Source of the DNA: Paraglaciecola hydrolytica
Lineage (GTDB): Bacteria; Pseudomonadota; Gammaproteobacteria; Enterobacterales; Alteromonadaceae
DNA length: 41,896 nucleotides
Assembly (NCBI RefSeq): GCF_001565895.1
Contig: NZ_LSNE01000005.1
Span: 51,629 to 93,524 of the forward strand
Direction of reading: 5' to 3'
The notes beneath the pieces were generated by a model. The model searched no databases, was not told the DNA's origin, and worked only from the letters and a program-made list of their open reading frames with translations. Positions 36,149 through 41,896 of this stretch are shown piece by piece. The translations under genes and the position numbers were made by a program. The first letter of the stretch is position 1, and every line of letters starts with the position of its first letter.

Positions 36149-37726
36149 ATGAATATTTTTGATTACAGCATAGTTGTTATTTATTTGGTTTTGTTAGTCG
36201 CCATGGGATTTAGCTTTAGGCAGCAAACAACCAAAAATGATTATTTTCTTGGCGGCAGAAACTTAGGGTGGAAGGCTTTGACCTTGTCGGTTATGGCGAC
36301 CCAACTTTCTGCTATTAGTTTTGTGTCAGCGCCTGCTTTTGTGGGCTTACGAGAAGGCGGTGGCTTACACTGGCTATCCTATGAATTGGGCGTGCCCTTG
36401 GCCATGTTGCTCATCTTGAGCACCATTTTGCCTGCCCTTTATCGCACCGGTTTTATCAGTATCTATGATTACCTAGAACAGCGTTTTGGTCGTTCTACGC
36501 GTATTTTAATTAGTTTTGTCTTTCAATTTAGCCGTGCCTTTGCAACGGGCATCATGATTTACGCTGTGTCCTTAATTTTACAGGGCACCATGGGCATTGA
36601 AGCGTGGCAGGCAATAGTGCTGACGGGCGTCATTACTGTTTTATATTCCTTACAAGGGGGTATGAAAGCAGTGGTTTACGGTGATGCCATTCAAATGATT
36701 ATCATCGTACTCGGTACTGTCGCGTGTATTGGTTTTGGTTTGTATCATTTGGGTGGGGTTGATGCCTTTGTCAGTCAAGTTGATCCAAGCCGATTGCAAG
36801 CGATTAAGCCAGACTCTTTTGGTTTTGATGGTGAAGGTTTTGGTTTATTACCCATGATTTTTGGTGGTTTTGTTTTGTATGCCTCATATTATGGTTGTGA
36901 TCAAACCCAAGCACAGCGCGCACTGGCAGCAAAAAATACGCGTGAACTTAAGTTTATGATGTTGGCCAATGCCACCATACGATTCCCAATCACTTTGTTG
37001 TATTGTTTTTCTGGATTAATCGTTGGTACGTTGGCAATGAGCGACTCAAGCTTTATGCAGCAGATCCCAACAGAAAATCCAGATTGGATGATGCCTATCT
37101 TTATTTTGAATTATTTACCTCATGGCATGATTGGTATTTTGGTGGTGGCAATTCTGGCCGCCGCCATGTCGTCCTTAAGTTCAGCGATCAACTCCCTGGC
37201 TGCCGTGAGTATTGAGGACTATTGCCGTTTAACCAATAAAACTTATGCACCACATGAGTACCTAAAAAAGGCTAAATATGTAGGCTTAACATGGGGGGTT
37301 ATTACTCTGGTTTTATCGCTATATGCTGGCGATATTGCACCAACCGTGATTGAAGCCATTAATAAAGTAGGCTCGGTGTTTTATGGACCCATATTGGCGG
37401 TGTTTTTATTGGCGGTGATAGATAAAAAATTAGTCGCGCGTCACATCAACCTAGGTTTAATCATGGGAGTCGCCATTAATATATTTGTTTGGCTTGTTTT
37501 GGAAAATATATTTTGGTTTTGGTGGAATTTCATTGGCTTTGTTAGCGCAATATTTGTGGCCTACGTGATGAAATTGCTACTAGGTGGTGAGATTAAGAAG
37601 TCTGTAGCAGAACTAACCCTTGAAAAAGCCGATTCCATTTTAACTAAAACCGATGTTGTTATTTTGCTAGGTGCTTTTGTCACTATGATAGTGATTTGCC
37701 TACTTCTCCCCTCACTTTTTGTTTAG
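36149..37726 (+). CDS. Sodium:solute symporter (SSS family)
   Basis: A 525-residue inner-membrane transporter with about 13-14 helices. SSS family marks include GFSFRQQTTKNDYFLGGRNLGW at the first loop, ATQLSAISFVSAPAF near residue 55, LQGGMKAVVYGDAIQ near residue 170, and AAAMSSLSSAINSLAA near residue 340, where Na+ ligands lie. It would bring the periplasmic glycoside, or a product, into the cytoplasm with sodium. I use the ATG at 36149; a TTG at 36131 in the same frame is possible, and neither has a strong ribosome site. The glycerate kinase gene begins three bases after its stop, so they are co-transcribed. Confidence 0.9.
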   Translation: MNIFDYSIVVIYLVLLVAMGFSFRQQTTKNDYFLGGRNLGWKALTLSVMATQLSAISFVSAPAFVGLREGGGLHWLSYELGVPLAMLLILSTILPALYRTGFISIYDYLEQRFGRSTRILISFVFQFSRAFATGIMIYAVSLILQGTMGIEAWQAIVLTGVITVLYSLQGGMKAVVYGDAIQMIIIVLGTVACIGFGLYHLGGVDAFVSQVDPSRLQAIKPDSFGFDGEGFGLLPMIFGGFVLYASYYGCDQTQAQRALAAKNTRELKFMMLANATIRFPITLLYCFSGLIVGTLAMSDSSFMQQIPTENPDWMMPIFILNYLPHGMIGILVVAILAAAMSSLSSAINSLAAVSIEDYCRLTNKTYAPHEYLKKAKYVGLTWGVITLVLSLYAGDIAPTVIEAINKVGSVFYGPILAVFLLAVIDKKLVARHINLGLIMGVAINIFVWLVLENIFWFWWNFIGFVSAIFVAYVMKLLLGGEIKKSVAELTLEKADSILTKTDVVILLGAFVTMIVICLLLPSLFV

Positions 37727-37729
37727 GAA

Positions 37730-39007
37730 ATGTGCAGTCAAATGGAAAATGCTCAATCTTTTTTAATGTCATTATTTAATCGGGCTGTATTTACTTGTCT
37801 GCCTAGCGTTTGTCTGGGTATTCATCTAGACAACATTGATACCAGCAAAGGAGTTTGTGTTATCGGGGCCGGCAAAGCAGCGGCTGATATGGCTGCGGCG
37901 GTATATAAAAAATATGGTGATGCCTGTTTTGGTAAGGTTGTTACGCGTTATGGCTATGGTACCGATTTGCCCACGGGTAACATAGAAGTGCTTTATGCTG
38001 GACATCCAGTGCCCGATGACAATAGCTTAGCGGCGGGTCAAGCCTTATTGCAGCTGGCAGCTCAAAATCCCGCTGATATTCCCATCGTTTTTCTAATCTC
38101 TGGTGGGGGTTCAGCGCTGATGTCTTTACCCGTAGAAGGCGTTTCTTTTGCAGAAAAGTTAGCCTTGCACCGCTTTTTGTTAAGAAGTGGTGCCTCTATT
38201 GATGAAATGAATGTGGTACGTAAGCAGTTGTCACAAGTTAAAGGCGGCCGCTTAGCCCTTGCCGCAAAAAGTGAATTTTACACTTATGTTATTTCTGATG
38301 TAGTAGGTGATGATCCAAGCCTGATTGCTTCTGGTCCAACCGTAATTGATCACAGCACACCCGCCCAAGCGTTGGCTATTCTCAAAAAATACCATTGGCC
38401 AACAGTGCCTTCGATTGTCCAATATTTAAGCCGTAACATAGCTGAACAACACAAGAAAGAAGTTAAATGTCAGTACTCAGTAATTGCTAATGCTCACAGT
38501 GCCATTGATAGTGCAATTGAATTAGCCAAACAACAAGGCTGGCACACGCAAGTACTCAATTACGAACAGCAAGGCGAAGCCGCAGAGGTGGCAGCGCAAC
38601 ATGCGGTAATAGCTAAAAACTTACTATTAGAGGGTAAAAAAATATTGTTGTTTTCGGGGGGAGAATTAACGGTTTCGGTTAATGATGCCTGTGGGGAAGG
38701 TGGCCCTAATCAGGAATACCTGTTAGCCATGGCCATTGCCTTAAACGGTGTGAAAGGAATTAGTGTATTGTCATGTGATACTGATGGGGTAGACGGCAGT
38801 CAGGATGTTGCTGGTGCCTATATTGATCAATGGACCTTGGAAAAAGCCCAACATAAAGACATCAATCCAAGTACTTATTTAAGTCAACATGATAGTTACC
38901 ACTTTTTTAAGTCTATCGATTCTTTGGTGGTAACCGGTCCTACCCAAACCAATATGAATGACTTTAGGGTGATCATGATTAACCCACCAGAGCAAGAAGC
39001 GGATTGA
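37730..39007 (+). CDS. Glycerate 2-kinase (GckA/TtuD type, DUF4147-MOFRL)
   Basis: A 425-residue kinase of the type II glycerate kinase family. Motifs are GAGKAAADMA near residue 47, LISGGGSALMSLP near residue 122, MNVVRKQLSQVKGGRLA near residue 160, and SDVVGDDPSLIASGPT near residue 188. In the MOFRL part they are LFSGGELTVSV, GGPNQEYLLAMA and DTDGVDGSQDVAGAY. The product would be 2-phosphoglycerate, entering lower glycolysis. An in-frame ATG at 37742 is an alternative start and is better spaced from AGGA. Its place after the symporter, with a hexosylglycerate hydrolase in the divergent arm, gives the glycerate a source. Confidence 0.92.
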   Translation: MCSQMENAQSFLMSLFNRAVFTCLPSVCLGIHLDNIDTSKGVCVIGAGKAAADMAAAVYKKYGDACFGKVVTRYGYGTDLPTGNIEVLYAGHPVPDDNSLAAGQALLQLAAQNPADIPIVFLISGGGSALMSLPVEGVSFAEKLALHRFLLRSGASIDEMNVVRKQLSQVKGGRLALAAKSEFYTYVISDVVGDDPSLIASGPTVIDHSTPAQALAILKKYHWPTVPSIVQYLSRNIAEQHKKEVKCQYSVIANAHSAIDSAIELAKQQGWHTQVLNYEQQGEAAEVAAQHAVIAKNLLLEGKKILLFSGGELTVSVNDACGEGGPNQEYLLAMAIALNGVKGISVLSCDTDGVDGSQDVAGAYIDQWTLEKAQHKDINPSTYLSQHDSYHFFKSIDSLVVTGPTQTNMNDFRVIMINPPEQEAD

Positions 39008-39062
39008 TTTATCAGGAATTTTTCCTTAGCCTAGCCGTGATTAAAAAGGAAAATAAAACAGC

Positions 39063-40220
39063 ATGCTTTCATCAAATAACAGTAATCATTTACGGGCTGG
39101 GTTCGAGTTAGGTAAAGGCAATAAATTATTTCAGGATATTGAACGTGAAATAATTAGAATGGTATTTTGGAATAAAGACATAACCCAAAGCCGTATTGTG
39201 GAGTTGACCCGTATTCCACAACAAACAGTTTCTCGTTTAGTCAACTCATTGATTGAAGGTGGTGTATTACAACAAGCGAATAAAGTACCCGTGGGCGCAC
39301 GAGGTAAACCCGGTTTAGAGTTAGAGCCTAATCCTAATTTTGCTTACAGTTTTGGTATATCGATTTTATTAGATGCTATTGCTGTTACTTTAATGAATTT
39401 TAAGGGCGAGGTCATGTGTTCTCGTCTGCATGAAATGTCGGATATGAGTATTGAAAATGTGCTGCAGCACGGTGAAAGTCTGGTGGCCGAGATTATACAA
39501 AACTGTCATGTGTCTTCAGACAAAATCCTTGGTTTAGGCGTAGGTATTTCAGGTTTCTTTAGCTCTATGGATGGCAAGATGAATACTCACCATGCCTTAG
39601 AAGAATGGGCCGAGATCGACATCGCTAAAATAATGTCAAGCCGCTTTGATTTGCCCACTTGGGTTGTCAATGACGCAACAGCTGCCGCGGCTGGAGAAGG
39701 TATTGCCGGAGTGGGAAGAAACTATAAAAACTTTGTTTATTTGTTTATTTCATCGGCTTTTGGTGGTGGGTTGATCACCAATGGCGAGATGTTTCGCGGT
39801 ACCTTTGGTAATGCGGGTGAGCTGGGTGACATGTTGCCACCTAAACAATATGTGCACCCCAACTTAGACTTGTTAAAACGCATACTGATAAAAAATAACG
39901 TCGAGGTTGGCTCTATTTATGACATGAGTAAAAACTTTGATATTAATTGGCCGGGTGTTGATGAATGGATTTATAAGGTACAAGATTCCTTGGATTTAGT
40001 GGCGACGTCTTGTTCCGCTTTACTTGATACCCAAGCAATCATTTTGGGCGGCCACATACCCAAAGCGCTTGCTGAAAAAGTGATCCCCAGAATTGATGTA
40101 TACGCGCAATTTCGTCGAGGGGCTAAGCGACCCTTGCCTGAAATCATTGTGGCCGAAATAAACGACAGCCCAGTAGCGGTGGGAGCCGCCAGTTTACCCT
40201 TAAGGGAGTTGTGTCTTTAG
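39063..40220 (+). CDS. ROK family transcriptional regulator
   Basis: A 385-residue NagC/XylR-type regulator. A winged helix-turn-helix at about residues 25-80 (ITQSRIVELTRIPQQTVSRLV) is followed by a ROK sugar-kinase-like domain with GLGVGISGFF, VVNDATAAAAGEG and GNAGELGD. The usual zinc site of ROK proteins (His of G-E-x-G-H, then C-x-C-G-x-x-G-C) is absent: the His is Asp and the cysteines are missing. It ends the receptor-symporter-kinase arm and probably represses both arms through the paired sites at 33355 and 33407. The inducer may be the glycoside, mannose or a phosphorylated product. Confidence 0.88.
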   Translation: MLSSNNSNHLRAGFELGKGNKLFQDIEREIIRMVFWNKDITQSRIVELTRIPQQTVSRLVNSLIEGGVLQQANKVPVGARGKPGLELEPNPNFAYSFGISILLDAIAVTLMNFKGEVMCSRLHEMSDMSIENVLQHGESLVAEIIQNCHVSSDKILGLGVGISGFFSSMDGKMNTHHALEEWAEIDIAKIMSSRFDLPTWVVNDATAAAAGEGIAGVGRNYKNFVYLFISSAFGGGLITNGEMFRGTFGNAGELGDMLPPKQYVHPNLDLLKRILIKNNVEVGSIYDMSKNFDINWPGVDEWIYKVQDSLDLVATSCSALLDTQAIILGGHIPKALAEKVIPRIDVYAQFRRGAKRPLPEIIVAEINDSPVAVGAASLPLRELCL

Positions 40221-40277
40221 ATGAAAAAGCTTTTACAAGAGTGTATTTAAACACGTTATCATCAATCGACTTAGGTG

Positions 40278-40297
40278 TGGCACACATAAATGTGCCA
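40278..40297. terminator. Hairpin between convergent ROK and propeller genes
   Basis: TGGCACA pairs perfectly with TGTGCCA around a six-base loop. It is 58 bases beyond the ROK gene, between convergent genes, and has no T-run. Possible 3'-end structure. Confidence 0.4.
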
Positions 40298-40370
40298 GCA
40301 CATTAGGCGTCAATAATCGTTGTTAGTGTTGTTTCATAACTGATTTTAGGTTTGTAAAAGTAGATCTGAA

Positions 40371-41477
40371 TTATATTCTAACTAATTTCATCGGATAACT
40401 TTGTTTGGCATTCCATTGGCCAACATAAAGATTATCGTCGTTGTCGATACACAGGCCGTGACAATGATTAAACACATCCCAGGTGCTATGCATATCTTGT
40501 AATACGCCATCAATATATTCGGGTTGAGTGCCGCCCAAGTTGGCTACCACTTGGTTGTTAGCATCAAAGATGCTGATAAAACCCGAGTCATGCTGATTTT
40601 TGCCATCTATGTGCGACCAGCAAACTGGCGCATAAAAATGCTCGCCTTTAAATATTGGGCCACCAATATAAGCGCCTGCAGCTGAGATAGTACCGAGATA
40701 GTCACCACTGAGCGAAAACTGCTTAAGACAGCGTTCTCCCCTTGAGCTCACAATAAGTTTAGGCTCCTTGTCCAAGCGCAAATCAATACCAATGCCGTGG
40801 GTGTTAACTAAATTAAGGCTAGTATCTTGATTGTCATGCCCACCCCAATGACGAATAAAGCGCCCCTGACTATCATATTGCAGCAAATAATCTGAGCCAT
40901 AACCGTCGGTGACATACAAGTCACCATTGGGGGCAATGGCGATGTCAGTGGGTCTGAAGGGCTGGTCAGGACGATAAACGCCTATGGTTTGTGGGTGACC
41001 GATAGTAAAAATCAAACGACCATTCATGCTTAACTTGGCAATAAATCCGGCTTGCGCGACTACGCGATTAAAAGGGGAGTCCCACTGATCAGTAGAATGG
41101 CCATCCCAGTGGCGATTAAGTACCCAACCGCTGTCCACCACATATAAAAAGTCTTCGCCGTTTTCATGTACCACTTTAAGGGCATGGCCACCAGGAAACT
41201 CACTGCCAAAGGCTTCCAGTAGTTTGCCATCTTGGTTATAGATAATGATGTTGTTTCTGGTATTGTCGGTGACCATGATAATGCGACCTTGCGAGTCCAT
41301 ATCGAGTCCATGGCAGTTTTCAACAGGCACTTTAGTGGGATCTAATTGGCCCCAGTGCGCATCTACCCGATAACAAAAATCGCCATCGCCGACAATCATG
41401 CCGTGAGGATCAATATTAGATTTGGGTAAGACCAAGGACGGTTTTTCAAGGTGGAATAATTCGGTTTGGCGAGTCAT
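40371..41477 (-). CDS. Six-bladed beta-propeller (NHL/PAL-like) protein
   Basis: A 368-residue protein without signal peptide, built of NHL-type repeats such as FRPTDIAIAPNGDLYVTDGYG. Several blades carry His-Gly at the inner strand: D-P-H-G near 24, C-H-G-L-D-M-D, G-G-H-A-L, T-H-G-I-G-I-D and C-H-G-L-C-I-D. Such rings of inner His residues bind a central metal in peptidyl-alpha-hydroxyglycine amidating lyase and related enzymes, so a lyase or hydrolase role is possible. An AAAGG ribosome site precedes the ATG. The gene lies downstream of a phytanoyl-CoA dioxygenase gene, with a terminator between them. The substrate is unknown. Confidence 0.78.
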   Translation of the reverse strand: MTRQTELFHLEKPSLVLPKSNIDPHGMIVGDGDFCYRVDAHWGQLDPTKVPVENCHGLDMDSQGRIIMVTDNTRNNIIIYNQDGKLLEAFGSEFPGGHALKVVHENGEDFLYVVDSGWVLNRHWDGHSTDQWDSPFNRVVAQAGFIAKLSMNGRLIFTIGHPQTIGVYRPDQPFRPTDIAIAPNGDLYVTDGYGSDYLLQYDSQGRFIRHWGGHDNQDTSLNLVNTHGIGIDLRLDKEPKLIVSSRGERCLKQFSLSGDYLGTISAAGAYIGGPIFKGEHFYAPVCWSHIDGKNQHDSGFISIFDANNQVVANLGGTQPEYIDGVLQDMHSTWDVFNHCHGLCIDNDDNLYVGQWNAKQSYPMKLVRI

Positions 41478-41490
41478 GTTTTTTACCTTT

Positions 41491-41530
41491 ATAAATAAAA
41501 AAGGGGTAAAACCTGCGTTTTACCCCTTTA
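41491..41530 (-). terminator. Strong hairpin terminator between dioxygenase and propeller genes
   Basis: AAAGGGGTAAAA and TTTTACCCCTTT pair perfectly (12 bases) around a six-base loop. On the minus strand the stem runs into TTTTTTATTTAT, a classic terminator for the dioxygenase gene. It overlaps the leader of the propeller gene, which may receive only read-through or have its own promoter. Confidence 0.85.
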
Positions 41531-41543
41531 ATTTGAATTGCTA

Positions 41544-41896
41544 TTAAGCGACTTGAGTTTTGAAGTCAGGTGTCCAATTAAGAATCGCGTCATCCTCAAC
41601 TCGGTTAAGAGGAAAATATTTAGCTTCGTTTTCTCTAAAAGACTGATTACTAATAGCGTTATAGGCGCAAATCATTGACCAACGTGGTTCGGCGGAACGA
41701 TTTTGATTAGACTTGTGAAGCAAATTGCAATGGAAGAATAAGACGTCCCCTGGCTCTAACTCTACGTTTATTAAGGCGTGATATTTCATTGCTTCTTCCA
41801 CAAACTCCAAGGCAGCACCTTTTTGGTCGCCGGTTTTATTGTGATCTAAACGGCCAAGGTGATGTGAACCTTTAAGTACCTGTAAACAACCGTTTT
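41544..41896 (-). CDS. Phytanoyl-CoA dioxygenase (PhyH) family protein, N-terminal part outside window
   Basis: The last 117 codons of a minus-strand gene that runs off the right edge. The frame is open to the final base, and the visible part begins GCLQVLKGSHHLGRLDH, the typical PhyH middle. The distal iron-binding His is in FFHCNLLHKSNQN, and the Arg that grips 2-oxoglutarate is probably in AEPRWSM. PhyH proteins are Fe(II)/2-oxoglutarate hydroxylases acting on varied small molecules. The proximal His-x-Asp lies outside or at the edge of the visible part. The substrate is unknown; the propeller gene downstream may belong to the same pathway. Confidence 0.85.
   Translation of the reverse strand, partial: NGCLQVLKGSHHLGRLDHNKTGDQKGAALEFVEEAMKYHALINVELEPGDVLFFHCNLLHKSNQNRSAEPRWSMICAYNAISNQSFRENEAKYFPLNRVEDDAILNWTPDFKTQVA

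Noticed and set aside
1-41896. CRISPR arrays, rRNA genes, insertion sequences or transposase genes.
   Set aside because: None was seen on either strand; no regularly spaced repeats and no transposase-like product.

Overview
The window is a stretch of chromosome from a marine gammaproteobacterium of the Alteromonadales (Alteromonas, Glaciecola or Paraglaciecola type). This is inferred from family resemblance and gene order only, because no database search was possible. Enteric-like housekeeping synteny supports it: gcvA / DUF423 (ygdD) / rlmM, then seqA-pgm, then an ArsC-like (yffB) - dapE group followed by a tiny acidic-tailed membrane protein. Base composition is moderately AT-rich.

Left part (1-22050), core genome. 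It holds gcvA (cut by the window edge), a DUF423 membrane protein and rlmM; a RutR-type TetR regulator; a minus-strand MoxR / DUF58 / transglutaminase operon; and seqA-pgm with glgP, which links replication control and glycogen breakdown as neighbours. A degenerate GGDEF plus EAL protein is followed closely by astE, a HIT protein and a YbjQ protein. Next come the minus-strand yffB-like / dapE / M15 peptidase / DUF2897 operon, a VOC protein, a patatin-like phospholipase, and an Hpt-REC-REC-GGDEF diguanylate cyclase. Three copies of an imperfect palindromic intergenic repeat lie here.

Junction (22051-22924). This gene-free stretch carries a 3' fragment of a tRNA-Val(GAC)-like gene on the minus strand, the kind of scar left at the far end of an element integrated in a tRNA gene. 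If so, everything to its right may be an acquired island. Two tandem TTGTWAACAAT sites precede the next gene.

Right part (22925-41896), carbohydrate and accessory region. First is a plus-strand trio of exported enzymes: a Tat/lipoprotein PhoD-like phosphatase, a GH2 enzyme and a GH29 alpha-L-fucosidase lipoprotein. Then comes the most interesting locus, 29829-40220. It has two divergent arms around a shared control region. The minus-strand arm encodes a GH63-type mannosylglycerate/glucosylglycerate hydrolase, a PfkB fructokinase and an AGE-family sugar isomerase. The plus-strand arm encodes a TonB-dependent receptor, a sodium:solute symporter, a glycerate 2-kinase and a ROK regulator. Together they read as a complete route for a hexosyl-glycerate, most likely alpha-mannosylglycerate (digeneaside, a red-algal solute). 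The solute would be taken up and split to mannose plus glycerate; mannose would go to fructose and then fructose-6-P, and glycerate to 2-phosphoglycerate. Two near-identical 19-bp sites exactly 52 bp apart in the divergent promoter are the likely operators.

The window ends with a six-bladed propeller protein rich in His-Gly motifs and a phytanoyl-CoA dioxygenase family protein cut by the right edge, possibly a hydroxylase/lyase pair.
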